This document shows, one piece after another, positions 22,955 through 35,510 of a stretch of 64,000 nt of DNA. How positions within the stretch are numbered: position 1 is the stretch's first letter; each line of letters opens with the position of its first letter. The notes below the pieces were generated by a model that had not been told where the DNA came from, searched no databases, and saw nothing but the letters and a program-made list of their open reading frames with translations. Position numbers and translations under genes: made by a program. The stretch comes from Uranotaenia lowii. Taxonomy: Eukaryota > Arthropoda > Insecta > Diptera > Culicidae. The stretch spans positions 283,295,456-283,359,455 of the forward strand of contig NC_073693.1 in assembly GCF_029784155.1 (NCBI RefSeq). Reading direction: 5' to 3'.

Positions 22955-24005
22955 GAGTAAGCATTCTAGATTACTCGGATTTATACGAGCTTGTCCGTAT
23001 ATTCAATTAAAAAGACAAGTCCGACTCGGTCCAGATGGCCGAATTTTGTGGAAAACGGCCCGGAATTCATCCGATTTTATTTGAAGAATCAAGAAATTTT
23101 ATCAAGAAGTTGAGGATACTAAGTCTCATTTTGCGGGATTCCTACATGTCCGCCTTTTTAGAACAGTCTTGGTTTTCACGTAGTTGAATATACAGATTTA
23201 GCTGATTTAAGTTCTAAAATATGTTTCGTAATAGAGTCAAACGCTAGCAAAACAGAGTGCAGAATAACTTTTCCAAAAAGGTGAATTATACAGTGGTCAG
23301 CGAGTTTTCATTTTCAGATTTACGATATTTTTTCCGGTTTTTCCGATCGAGATTTTGAAATTTTTTCGGTTTGAAAATACATATACAAATAATGATGTTT
23401 ATCGGGCTTTTTTTAATAAAGAGGAAATATGTTTATCAAATTGAACGTAAAATTGCGAAAAGACATAAAATTTATTCAGATAACGGTGATATTTGTCGAC
23501 ATTTTTTAAGAAAATAAAGTATTAGCAGATTGGAACGTAAAGCACACATTTCACGGAGAAAAAAATGGAGATTGTGATACTTGGAAAATTTCAGGTTTAA
23601 GCTCCATGATCGATGAATTACTGATTCATAAATCAGAAATTAATTTTGAATTTGATTTTTGGATTCGAATTTTGATTTTAGTTCAAACTACTGATTGCGT
23701 CGAATCTTATACTTATGAAGTATGTATTCTGAAATTATATTTAGATTCTCGTCTATAATAGTGATGTGTTTTTAGAGCCTAAGTTCTGAGTACTAGATTT
23801 GGCATATATTGTGGCCAAATTCTGAATCTGAATTTTCAATCCGAGCTCGAAAATGTATATCTTTATCCGAACTTTAAATATAAAATATTAATCGAAATTT
23901 TGAAAACTTTTGAACTCTCAGAAGGAATTTTTAGTTTTCAAATTCTGATTTTTTTTTTTATAAATTCTTAACCAAGTATTCAAACGTGATTCCGACACTC
24001 ATCAG
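22955..24005. other. AT-rich stretch, no gene seen
   Basis: AT-rich, with many variations of gaattttgaattt-like sequence at 23630-23960. No open frame of interest and no clear repeat boundaries. Confidence 0.45.
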
Positions 24006-24007
24006 AA

Positions 24008-24440
24008 GTGCCAGGTGTTCTGATAAATCAGGATTTATCCTGATTTTCGAGAGACCGTCCTGATTTTTTAAATTGTCCTGAACTTTCTTGATTTTTGAAA
24101 ATGGTCAGGACAATTCAGTACATTTTAAAATGTACTGAATTGTCCTGATTTTCAAAAAATATCAAAATTGTAATTGAATTTATAGTAAAATCATCAGGAT
24201 ATCGAACAAATTTGTAAGAAAATAGTTTAACCGATAGTAATCTTCGATTCTGATGATATTTCAATGGTGTTTTTTCATATAAACTGCAGGCCAGGCAATA
24301 CACTTCTTGCCTCTGTTGCATAAATTAAGGCGTATACAATATCAATATTTCGCCTTCATTTATGCAATTCAAGCAAAATTTGTGGTGTCCCGAAAAATCC
24401 TTTTTTAAGGGATTTTTGACAAAACCACCTGGCATCCCTG
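24008..24440. mobile_element. MITE-like element with tcctgattttt repeats and a central palindrome
   Basis: The ends carry a short inverted match: tgccaggtg near 24008 and cacctggca near 24427. Inside lie many variants of tcctgatttttca and a perfect 44-bp palindrome at 24105-24148. It is non-coding. Several mosquito MITEs begin with cagggatgcca-type ends, and the right end here (cacctggcatccctgtc) would fit. The family assignment is inference. Confidence 0.5.
24105..24148. repeat. Perfect 44-bp palindrome
   Basis: The arms tcaggacaattcagtaca-tttt and its exact reverse complement meet at 24126/24127 with no loop. The hairpin can be extended outwards with a 3-nt bulge through gaaaa/ttttc to about 24092-24164. 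Confidence 0.9.
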
Positions 24441-25176
24441 TCACTCATACACTTATGATCAGTTATTATAGAATCCCACAAAAAATTGGTATCTTTTTCC
24501 AAATTTTGTGCATTTATTAATGAACAATATGGTAGCCACCCAGTTAATATTTTTGTTTCCGGCATTCTCCCCCGCTTGGCCTTATGAATTCTAGATTCTC
24601 AAGAGATAAATATTGAGTAAATAGTAAAAAAAAATTCGAAACTAATAAGTTGCGTTCCTTGAGGTTTTGCTACTGGTCAGTAATTAGATTTAATAGGTAA
24701 TTTTTTCGATAGTTTAACACAAACCAAAAAGTTTTAATTTTATAAGAATTTGAAATTCTTAAAGAAGTTATGATGCCTTTCGTAAACTTTACTCAAAACC
24801 GTCGAAAACGAGTAAATTTACGTAAAAGAATTTATTTGCAATCATTTATTCAATTTTTCTTTAAACCTTTTAAAATGAGACCTTTGTAAATCTTTCCATT
24901 GAAATAAGTTGAACTACAGGTGTGCTGTATTATTTGTTCACAAATTCATTCGATTTTTTGGTTTGACTCTTCAAAATGATTCTGCGTACATTTTAAATAT
25001 TTTCGTTGAATTTCTGCTCATTTATCAAGTTTCGTTTCAAAATAACATGATTTTTCAGAAAAAAGACCAACTAATGGTGTTTTAAAAATCATTCGGTTAT
25101 TTCGATCCCATTTTCAAATCTGGTTATTCCCGGTTCGCTGGCCATCGTGGATATTTTTTTTATTTAGCTTGACTTA
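24441..25176. other. AT-rich stretch, no gene seen
   Basis: AT-rich, without coding signal. No repeat boundary is recognised. Confidence 0.4.
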
Positions 25177-25743
25177 GGCTGATGTCATGCTGAAGCTACA
25201 AGCAACGCAACACGTTCACACGTTCCAATAAGAAAGCGTTGCAACGCATTGGGATGTCATGCTGGCGCGACATGTCGCTTTGAAATTCCCTACAAATCAT
25301 CACTTCTTTACATCTGATAATGCTTTGAATCGTCTCCTTTCTTTAGGGAACCGTCAAAAACTAATCAGATCATGCTCGGATTGCAAGAATGCCGAAATTT
25401 GAACCGATGAAATTCCTCGTTTTTTTGCGGGAACCAAGAATTTATGAAAATTTTCTTGTCCATTCAGATATTATTTAGTTTATTATCACAAATTTGGACG
25501 GATCTTCGAAAAATTGTGGTTAAAACCCGAAATCACTGTTTTAAAACGAGAAAAAACAATATCCCCATTGGATTTCCTACTTGTCGCGCTACAAAACACC
25601 CTGGCATTAGCTTTGTCGCGCTTTCCAATGCGCTCAGCATGACAGGTCTTCGTTTTTTCCATGGAGATCAAATGAGAGCTGGTTTGTCGGGTGAACGTTG
25701 AGTTGAAGGTTGCGTTGCTTGTCGCCTCAGTTTGACATCAGCC
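25177..25743. mobile_element. PIF/Harbinger-like MITE with TTA duplications
   Basis: The inverted ends read ggctgatgtca(t/a)(g/a)ctga on each side and continue through acaagcaacgcaac (left arm to about 25213, right arm from about 25707). They are flanked exactly by TTA at 25174-25176 and 25744-25746. A 3-bp TTA/TWA duplication and a GG-starting terminus are characteristic of PIF/Harbinger elements. It is 567 bp long and encodes no transposase, so it is non-autonomous. The interior contains cgcgacatgtcgc and gtcgcgctacaa blocks that may be subterminal repeats. Confidence 0.7.
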
Positions 25744-26204
25744 TTATACAATTTATATAAGCCAAGTTAAATGAAGAAAAAATCAATAAGGCCAGACTGC
25801 TTGTTAGTTAGTACCAGAACTTGAACTTTTGCAATAATATTTAAAGAATAAAAAAAAACCTATTTTCTAACTCTGGGGTTCCATTTGTTATTGTTATAGA
25901 TTCAGAAAGAGTATCGGAAGATTGAGATTGTAAGGAAATGAAATGCCTGAAATGAATTTAGAAGATCTCGGAATATACCTTTATTTTCGACTAGTAATCT
26001 TTTCAATTTTGTCATTTTTTTCTCAGCGAAGCTCAGATTTACTCTGTTTTTGGATAAGAAAATTTTGCCCAGTTTAAGCCAGGTCTTTTTCAAAAACAAA
26101 AAATTGCCCAAAATCGCCCAGCTCAGTTACGTGCCGAAAAATTCTGGAACGCTTATAATAGAATTACGTTTTCGAGGTCGGCCTATGAAACTTTTGCTGC
26201 TTGG
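25744..26204. other. AT-rich gap
   Basis: AT-rich sequence between two MITEs; no gene seen. Confidence 0.4.
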
Positions 26205-26610
26205 GGTTGCTGCTCAAGGTTGCCGAAAAAAAACTGCAAGGTTGCAAAAACAAAAATTCTGATGTTCTGTGATTTTACCAAAAAATTCTGTGATGGAAAT
26301 AGTGTAAATTGATGGAAGTGATGGAAGTAGTGAAAAATTGAGTTTTTCTTTTTACTTTTAACTTGAGAAAAATCAATCAACATTACCAATTTTATCAAGT
26401 TTTCTCAAAACAAAGTTAAAAATTCTTAACTTATGTTGACATAATAATCATGAATTTTGAAAATACGTACAAAATTTAAAAAATCTGTGAAATCTGTGTA
26501 TCATTCTAAAATTCTGTGTTCTGTAACTCAGAATTTGTGATGAAAATTTGTTCAAAATTCTTTGAAATTATAGATTTTTCTGTAATTTCGACAACCTTGT
26601 TGCTGCTACC
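26205..26610 (-). mobile_element. AT-rich MITE-like repeat, family A copy 3
   Basis: Reverse-orientation copy of the repeat at 1-430 and 4660-5040. The ends read caaggttgccgaaaaaaa at about 26216 and ttcgacaaccttg at about 26588, an imperfect terminal inverted repeat. The interior has ttctgtgattttacc, attctgtgttctgtaac and tgatgaaaatttgttcaaa. It is non-coding. Three copies in 26 kb point to a family that is abundant in this genome. Confidence 0.6.
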
Positions 26611-27419
26611 TTCGTTTGTCTCGATTGCGTTGAAATATGGGTTAAAAATTCTAGATTTCTTTTTACCTCCTTGCCTTATAGACAGGATTAGAAGACTGGG
26701 TTTTTTTTTATGAAATTCAGAACTACTTGAATATTCACCCCAACTTTCATATAACAAAGTATAAATCTTTACTCCTGCAGACAACGTATAACGGCAGCAA
26801 TGATGTCAAAAACTTGAGCTATCAGCATCGCTTTTTCGGCAAGTGATGCATATTGCTACTGGCTTTATAATCTAATATCAAGCTGCCACTAAGCAGTGAT
26901 TTCAACTTCCTGGATTTGACTTTGATCTTCCAGATTTTTTTTAAGGCGTGAGAGACTTCCAGATTTTTTTTATCTTAGACACGAACCTAGACTAAATATT
27001 TAAAAAATCAGATCCTAGACTTCAACCCAGAAAAATGCACGAAGGTGTCATACCGGGAAAAAAATTTCAAGAATCAATGATAAACTAGTTAAAAGACCAA
27101 AGCTTGTCTCTGCCTCTTACAGAAGGTTTCATAAAAAAAAATCATTGATTTTTTTTCAATTGTTCATATTCTAGAACTTGACAAATAACTTAGCGAGAGT
27201 TAAAGAATATGTGTGGGATAAATTTCTGGTAACGTGATTATAGAATCCATGATGATCTGATAGAATTATGGGTTTCTTAGGAAGATACTTGGTATATCTT
27301 CATAAAGATTTTTTTTTTAATGTTATAGTGTCTTAAAAGTTTAAAGTACTTGATTTCCAGATAACAAGATGTCTCCAAAAACAAATTAATAGGTAGGACT
27401 ATTAGAGCTTGTAACTGTA
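26611..27419. other. AT-rich stretch, no gene seen
   Basis: AT-rich and non-coding; no recognised element ends. Confidence 0.4.
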
Positions 27420-29480
27420 ACTGTACAGCGATTGATCCGATTTCGACAACAGAAGAAAAAAAAACAACCAATCGTAACGCCATTCAAACGGCGTGGAACG
27501 TTGGTCAATCGACAGTCCAATTGTTTCTTTCGGTGGCAGCAGGATTGCTGCTCACACTCCGTCTATCGAGTTAGCCTCAAGCCCCGAAACAAAAGCCTTA
27601 ATCAAGTTCCAAATCAAACCAACCCATTAGACATCGGGGTGGATAATCAGCTGGTTTCTCATACCGTCACCAGCGACCGAAAGTAAAGTAATGTGACCAA
27701 CAACAACTCGAGAGAGACCGAGAAAAAAATATATATAAACCCATAAATAAAAATTAGAACAGCTTTGGAAAAATCCGTTCGGTTTCGGGGCAGGAGACAA
27801 TACCCCCGAATGCTCTGTGTGAATCAACCGGGCAACCGAACCATAAAGAAACGTCGACTCTGGCTTTTTACCCAATCAACCGCAAGCGATCCGGTGCTGC
27901 TGCCGCCGTGCGCAATAAAGTGGCCTAACTTGGTCAATTATACAGTTAGATTAATTCGATTTTCCACTTTCAATCTGCTGCTCGTTGGCTCCAACTCCAA
28001 CTGCTATTATGTCGATCATTTTTCGTCGGTTTTTTTTTGTCGGATGACGATGATCGGTATCAGCATCGGCAACAGTCGGTCAACTCTGGCACATTGGCAA
28101 ATGCGTGTCCATTCAATTATGATCAAGAGAGATGCCCGGATCGATACTGTTTGGACGACGACGACACTTATTATTGGGGCGACCAATTCTATAGGACAGT
28201 GAACGTGGATTTTTTCAGACAGTTCACATCCGAACAATTGCTGCTCCCTCTACCCGCGTCCTAAATCGTGAAGTTGGTATCCGAATTCCTCAACATTGGT
28301 TCCGCGGTTCCACGGACTACTAGGATTGGGAAACCTAGAGAAGGAGAAAGGCAGGAGCAGCAGCAAAAACAACAACACTGTGACGAAATCGTTGAAGCAG
28401 AAAATAGATAATAGCCAAGCAAGCGGGGGAGCGCAACACGGACGTTCGGTGTTTGTGGCGAGGAAAGAAGCATAGAAGAACCTAGCAAGCAGTGGATAGC
28501 AATGCCGTAGCAAGTAGCTGAAGAAGTTGTTACGATGGATGGACTCGAAGTCGGACGAGCTAGCTAGACACAGGAAAAGGAGTGTATGTTTGTGTCTGTG
28601 TGTGGGAAAAGAAGAAGGAGAGAGAAAAAGGCAACCGGCAATGGAGGTCAATCACCGCTTACAGCGGAGTGTAGCTCACTCAACATGGAGTCAGTACTCC
28701 ACACTCCAACAAACAACCGAGCAGCAGCAGACAATCTCGGCCAGCTCCAACTGAATTGGCCACCGCAAACCTCCTAGCCTAGCAAAGCCAAGCCATAGAG
28801 CCACTAGAAGGAGGAGGTCTCACAGGAAAAAAGGAGAAACTCCATTTCTCGGTGTGCCCCGGCCATAGACCCGACCCGCTTGCCTTTTGCCACCCTCTGA
28901 GGTCTGATGGTTGGTCGATCAGGCAACCAGCAGCAGCAACAGAAAAGCAAAAAAGGAATCGAATGGAAAGCAGAAAAACCTCCGGGAAACAAACTCGACT
29001 CGGATCGGAAAAGACGGTCGGTGATAAAGCATGCAATTTTCTATTTTTGCCTCCACTGCTTCTGCTTCTCCGATCGCTCCTCCTCCTGCTGTCGGACTTT
29101 GGATAGTTTTTTCAATCTTTCCAATCCTAGAGAGCAGCAAAACCAGGGTCTGGTGCTGTTGTGTGTTTGGCTTCAACAGAAAACCAAAACCAAACGAAAC
29201 CAAAAAAAAAGTAGAGGAAAGAAAAAAAAACATACTGTTTCGAGTACCTAGCTACTCTCAATGAACTATTTCAACTACACTAGAGACCCACCCCTGAGGG
29301 GTAAGGGGGTTTCTCGATCGGTACTGGGTGGAGGTCGGTTGGGAGTTTTCGATTTTGCTTCACGTTGCGGTTTTTTCGAGTCATTAAACTCTTTGATTGA
29401 AGTTTTGGGTTGATTGGTTCCGGACCGAGGAGAAATGTTCCTACGTATGGGGATGGAGCTAGCAGCAATACACAATTGGT
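27420..29480. other. GC-richer unique block, no recognised gene
   Basis: Balanced to GC-rich DNA with CAG/CAA-type runs (cagcagcaacag near 28928, gctgctgctc near 27970). Frames of 60-145 codons on both strands overlap and are compositionally biased, for example an acidic frame at 28037-28264 beginning MSDDDDRYQHRQQ. None shows a known domain or splice-compatible continuation I could support. It may be host regulatory or UTR sequence. Confidence 0.4.
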
Positions 29481-31200
29481 TTTCTATGATTTAGAACTCG
29501 ATCGATCGTGGTAAGACGGATCTCGCTAGTTTGGTGATTAGGATCGATTTCCGGAAAGTTTTGGTTCCTTCAATCTTCAAATGGAAAAAAGTGACTGACC
29601 CTCGTTAAAAGGATGATAATTTTTTTTAATAAAATGTTTCCCTCTTCAGAGATATAGTCGATCAACTCATTAAATACTAAAGGTGAAAAGTATCTTTTAT
29701 AGACAAATAAGTGACTAATAAAGTCCCTAGCATATGGTTAAAAGGAAGCTTCCTCAAAGGAAACTTGAAAAATCACAAATACCGAGACAAATTCAAACTT
29801 TTTTCCTATTGAGTATACTCTTAAGATAATGAAACTCATTTGATAATCTTTTTTAGGAAAATCTATGTTGTTTCCATAGATTTGGAGATTCCAACAAAAT
29901 GTTTAGTCAAACAATCACAAACATTACACTAAAAAACAACTTTCGTAGAAATTTGCAAAATCTTATGGCTGTTAAAAAAATCAAAGACCTTTTACCTTTT
30001 AGGAGTGTTATAAGCCGTAGACTATCAGCTCCAAAACTGTATGATTTTGTTATTCAAATTAAGGAGTGTATTCGAAAAAAATACTACACTTTGCAGGCCT
30101 GAACTCATCCCAACAAAGAAGTTGCCCAGCGGTGATATAAACAAACTACGGCGGTCAAATCGTGCGCAAAACATTTGGACAGCTAGCAGGGAAATATTTT
30201 GAAAAATATCGTAAGGTAAACAAGGAAAAAAATAGAGAAAATTTTATGTCTAGTTGTGTTTTATAACGATTTACACGATGAATGGCTAAATATACAAAAA
30301 AAACTGCATTCAAATGCGATCGTTTTCCCTTCGTAGCACTTCAATAGGTCCCAGAAAATTAAAACTCTGGATCTAGAATTGAGCCATTACGCGAAAACTG
30401 TGATGAAGTGATAAAAAGTAAAATGTGTTGTTTTTGTGCCTAAGGAGAACAATTCGCTTAACTTGTCATGAATTCGAGCAAATATAAAACTTTGTGTATT
30501 TTCGAAGGGCCAGCCTCAAAAAATAGAACACATAATCAAAAATAGCCTTAATTTGAAAAAAAAGTGGTTCATCCTATACATCATAGTTGACAGAACGTCC
30601 CAAAAATTTGCACAAGTAAACAATAAATTACTAGGCAGCTTACACTCCTTACAATGAGCAATTGCTATACTTATTCAATAAAAATCATCCATAAAGAGTA
30701 TTGCAAAATGATTTCTTAAAGAATACAACTTATATAGAAACAGCACAGAAACAACATGAAAGTTGAGGTGAGTGACAAAAAATAAACAAATAGAATTTTC
30801 TACATTAGAAAAGGCACAAGAATGTCCTAAATTATCTTTAAGAAGACTCAAAAGTAAATAAAAAATTACATGAAATCGTCAAAAGTAGAATGAACAAAAA
30901 TGACAAAGGACGAATAAAATAACACAAAAAAGAAATATGACTGTTTAAACCCGAATTAACAATTAAAAACAATACCAAAAATTAAGGTTGGAAAATTCTC
31001 AAAGACTCCTTTGAATCCGTCAGGAAAGTTTAAAATTTTTTTTAAATGTTCAATACGGAAACAGTAGAAGAAATAGAGACGATTTTGCTGGTACTTGTGT
31101 ACTTATACTATACCTACCAATATAAGATTCGAATAATAACAATTGCAAGGATTTCCATAATTTGAATCAATCCCAAAAAAACTAATATTCAAATTACAAC
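29481..31200. other. AT-rich stretch, no gene seen
   Basis: Strongly AT-rich. One open frame at 29899-30102 (67 codons, Lys/Arg/Leu/Ile-rich) has no recognisable motif. Nothing else is supported. Confidence 0.5.
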
Positions 31201-33780
31201 GCACTTCCGTTGCTCATTTTCAGGAGGAACATCCATTTTTGTTGTCTGAAGTTGCATTTTTCTCTGCAACCACGAACGGCAACAAAACTTCTTCCTCAAT
31301 CTAGCAAGCTATGTAAATTGAAAACATATGCAAATCCTTCCTTGCGGTTTGCTGCCATCATCATCATCATCATCATCATCGGTAAAAATGTGTGATGGAA
31401 AACGCTAACGAATCTACTACTCTCCTGCGCAGAACGACGACGACAACGTCGACTACGCCGAACGCCTCCTTCCTTTCCTAGCTCACTCACTAGTATCGTT
31501 ATTTATTTTAATGAAAGCAAAAATCGTGTGCCACGTACCTCTATTTTACATTTTGCTGCTGCTGTTGCCTCTCCATTCCAGCCACAAGTTTGTTGAGGGA
31601 TTCAAATTCAACCAGATTTTTTTTTTCAGGCGAGCCGAGCTCCACTCGCGGTAGAAGTGTTCTGCTAACTCACCACGAGTCGCGCAGGAGGTTTCTTCCT
31701 TTTTGGCCTCCTCCTGTGTGCTATCGTGTCGTTTGGTGTCGCCTACTTGGGGATTTGGCCCGTTTGCCACTGTTATTTGTTGTTGTTGTTATAAGCAGCT
31801 CGCAATTCAGCTGTATGCGTGGGCACTAGTACTGGTAGTAGTCGTTCACACTTAACTTGGACTTAGTATATTTTTCACCGCACAGTCCGCGCACAACTAA
31901 ATACGACGGGGCGCTAGGGTAGAAGGAAAATAACACTCTCACTCACAGAGGACACACTGATTTTCGCCCCCTGGTTTTGTTGTTGTTACTGCTGTTGGTT
32001 TATAACAATACTTTTAACGGCAATGTGTTTCTTCACGGCAATTGCTCTAGCACAGCAGCGTCTGGGTATAAGTGCTGTGGTTGTACATTCCTTTGCAGGC
32101 TGACTGGCTAACTTCCTCAGACGGCGTTTGGCGATAAAAACATTTCCCTGGCCCCTTCCGCAACGACTTTTGCTCTCGACAACACCAGTACTTGAGCAGT
32201 GTGTGGACTTGCAATTAGTAGGCCTTTCTTGCCCCTTTTTGCCTGAAGCGACAAATTAGCACTTTACACTTGGTCGATTTTGATATGCTAACTTTGACGG
32301 TAAAATTAGGCACTTTACTCTTGGTTGGTTTGTCAAAACTTTTGCTATGAATCACTGCTTGCTTTTACGACGATTCTCACTCACTCAAATCCTTGGCTTA
32401 ACTGTTGTTTGCGATTATTGAGATCACCGAAAAAAAAAATTAACCGATATGCTAATCTTCTCTTTTCTCCAATCTGGCACAGAACGGCAAAAGAGATTCT
32501 CTACAACGCGAACAATAAAATCACGCTCAGTCTCCAAAGGATCTGTCCGCACTCGACACAAAACTTCCCGTTTTATTACTCTTTTTATCACCAGGAAAAA
32601 AAACCGATAACAAAATCGTGGGTTCACTTTTTTCTTGTGCAATCAAAGCAGTCAAGTAAATGCAATAAAAGTCCTTTTTCAGGAAACCGGAACAACGAAG
32701 ACCGGGAACTAATGCGGAAAACGTTGTTACTCAAACCGCGGCACAAACCCAACTAAAACCTTGCTTTGGGTTTAACTTTTTGACTTCCCTTGCACCGTTC
32801 ACGCGAGCAAACAACCCCCTAAACTAAAACGGGGATTCGGCCGATTCGACACTCAACTCAACAAGTCAAACGAGGCAATACATACAAAAAAGATCGTAGC
32901 GTTGCGTTGCGCAGCGCATTGAGCGAGCCTCGGCTCGCGCGGCAAGCGAACAGGACACAAACACACAGCTCCAGCTGGGCCCAATCAGGAATCGCGTTTA
33001 CAGGATTCGCCTCTCGTATACACACGCATTCCCCATAGCGTAGCGTAGCCTTTTTCCACAATGAGATAACTTTACGGACGGTTCAAAAAGAAGGAGAGAG
33101 TGAGAGAGCTTCGGAACGGAACTCATCGTCGGTCGTGTCGTGTGTAATACACAAACCGTTTGAAATTCATTCATTTCTAATCGTGTGAGATACACACACA
33201 CATTTGCAAGGCGCTTCGTGTTCATTGATTAGGATTCCTTTCGGTTCGCTTGCTCGGATTCGGTCGGGTTGCTTTGCTTTTGTGTTGGAATTTGAATGGG
33301 ATATCTTCAATGAATTCTCCAACGGTAACTCAGCGCTGTTCTCTCGCGTAATGGAATGAATCTCCAGCAAACCAACTACACAATACACACGTGGACGTGG
33401 AACGGAAACTTTTGTAGACTTTGTTCGTTCTGTTCGACACGAACGTATCGCTATTCGAGAAATTTTCTGAGAGAATTTTCTCTCTCAACATTTTATTCAA
33501 TCAAAGGCATTTTAAGGAGAAGGAGAGTCGAATTTTCATTCAACTCGGATAGCTTTAATTGTATACACGAGAATACGTTGCCTGCCCGTTTTTCTGACGC
33601 AAAGGAATTGAATTCAATCTAGTTATACGATCATATAGCTAAGTTATTCCTAAAGTTAATTGATGCGGTTGGATGTGGGTGTGTTGTTGGTGTGCGTGTG
33701 GGTGTATGTGCGTGGGTGTACATATAGGGGTTCTACGTACATGACGACACACGATACGATTGTTCATCTCTTCCACAAAA
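31201..33780. other. GC-richer block, no recognised gene
   Basis: Balanced composition with a CpG-rich part at 32885-33160 containing the palindromic gcgagcctcggctcgc and a run of gagagagtgagagag. A (TG)-rich segment at 33670-33720 closes it. Many frames stay open without recognisable domains. With 20700-21400, the 32880-33500 part is a candidate for a host promoter or 5' UTR, but I see no coding exon. Confidence 0.4.
31357..31380 (+). repeat. (ATC)8 microsatellite
   Basis: Eight uninterrupted ATC units within the GC-richer block. Confidence 0.9.
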
Positions 33781-34140
33781 TAACAGGGTGTGGGCCGAAG
33801 GTTTTGGTGCGGCATTAAAAAAGCTCTGGAGCGATGAAATCAAGAAAATTAATTCTATGATCCTCTAATAGTTTATGGAAAAAAGTTTTATTATAAAACC
33901 AAATTTGGCATCTATTTCCATGTAAGCATCTATCTAATTTTTCTTTAAAATATTGCTTAGCAGTTGATTGAAAAAAATAGAGGTTTAACAACTTTTGGAT
34001 CTGTTGCGGTGAATTTCAGTATTAATCCTACGTTAGCTTAGAGATGAAATTTTATACTTTGCTTTCTCAGCTTTCACTTAAACTGACTACGCTAAAGTAT
34101 AAAAATAATGTCAAGGATTATTTACGACCATAATCGGGAT

Positions 34141-34316
34141 AAGAATCAAAATTACGATCAGGATCAGCATCAGGGTTGGAATCAGGATTAGGATGAAAAG
34201 TTGGATAAGGATCGTGTAAGGATCAGATTCAGAATTAGGATTTGAATCACAATCAGGATTATGACCAATATCAAATTCGAGGTCGGGATCAGATTTTGAA
34301 TTAGGATCAGGATGGG
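34141..34316. repeat. Degenerate (ATCAGG)n simple repeat
   Basis: About 175 bp of decayed hexamer: atcaggatcag, aatcaggattagg and gggatcagatt variants follow one another throughout. The minus-strand open frame at 34188-34484, with its (L/I/P)-rich product, is an artefact of this repeat. Confidence 0.75.
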
Positions 34317-34770
34317 AATGTGGACCAAGGCGAGGCTAAGAATTAGCCCTCTACTGCATGAACTATGAATCTGTTGCGAAAAAAAAAATCGATGGAAATG
34401 TAACTTTATTGACCTCTTACTGAGAGATTTATACCAAAAATCGAAAATGTTTTTACAATAGTTCAATTTTTTTACATAATGCATGAAACGAGATTACATG
34501 GGATGTTTTAGTAGGTGACCTCTGAGTTTGACAGGCAAGTATTTTTGACCCTAAAGCCCCAAAGCGAAAAAAATTACTGTTGCGGAGCTCGTCTAGCTCC
34601 AAGACTACTGAAGCTGTGAATCCATCTCCTTATTGTTTCGTTATGCACGGCTTTAGTTAGTACGTCACGGAGGATCCTGTCAAGAGTGGTCAAGAGTGGT
34701 TGAGTACGAGGAATGTCTATGAGTATTTATTTAAGACCCGTTCCTTCTTTTAATGGGAAAATGAGGGGAG

Positions 34771-35510
34771 TGTTAGCGAGAGTCAAAACCGCCGGGGCGA
34801 ACTATATTTGACAGTAACTTCTTTATTATGAACAAACTTCAAATCTAAACGGTGGAAAAGGAAATTAGAGAAAATTCTTTCTACAAACCTATGCGACTAC
34901 TCACATTCAGTCAACCGGCCTATACTTTGGCTGACCTCCTCACTAACCTAAGCACAACTCTGTGCTACTGGAATGCCTATGGGAAAATATAGGTTAAGTG
35001 CGATGCCGCTTTCAAATGAAAAATACAACTTTACCGAAACTGTTCGGTCGGATCCACAAAGGAATCTATACTGGCCCGACTCTGCAAGCCTATTTTTCCC
35101 TATAATTTTAAGTTTAGTGTTACAATACATATTTAATCACAAGTAATAAATCAATCTGAACTTACGGTTCGTACAAATATTGCAGACCGGTGGATTGAGT
35201 ACCTTCCGGCTGTATCTACGCACCTCGATGCGAGCTCTCTATCAGCGGCCACTAAACCTTCACTTTTCAATCTGCCTATCTATCACCTTCAAACTTTCTT
35301 TTTAAATTTTCACTCTATTAATAAATTTTCCTCTTCCGAACTATCAACCACGCGCTTTTTTTCTTCCTACTAAAATTATCTCTTCTTTTACATCTTTCTC
35401 CTCTTGGTTTTTTCCCGCTCATCGAGAACTGTCACACACTGGGGTGTCGTCAGCTCCCGGTCTAATTGCCCTTGTGGCAACAGGGAGGAATGGGCTCCCT
35501 TACAATTTTT
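34771..35510. other. Unassigned insertion between repeat units
   Basis: This block separates two units of the tandem repeat. It starts tgttagcgagagtc and contains a polyadenylation-like aataaa near 35146. It ends with a distinctive GC-rich part near 35440-35510 (ctgtcacacactggggtgtc, then cttgtggcaacagggagg). It could be a solo LTR plus another repeat, but I could not pair termini or find a target duplication. Confidence 0.3.

Noticed and set aside
28037..28264. Acidic open frame beginning MSDDDDRYQHRQQ as a host gene
   Set aside because: No domain, no splice-compatible continuation and overlapping frames of similar length on both strands; likely chance in GC-richer DNA.
29899..30102. Small Lys/Arg-rich gene in AT-rich DNA
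   Set aside because: No recognisable motif, no neighbours supporting expression, and a length within chance for AT-rich sequence on this scale.
34188..34484. Leu/Ile-rich minus-strand frame as a membrane protein
   Set aside because: It is the translation of the degenerate (ATCAGG)n repeat and adjacent AT-rich DNA.
34771..35190. Solo LTR starting tgttagcg
   Set aside because: I could not find a matching CA-ending terminus with a 4-6 bp duplication, so it was kept only as an unassigned insertion.
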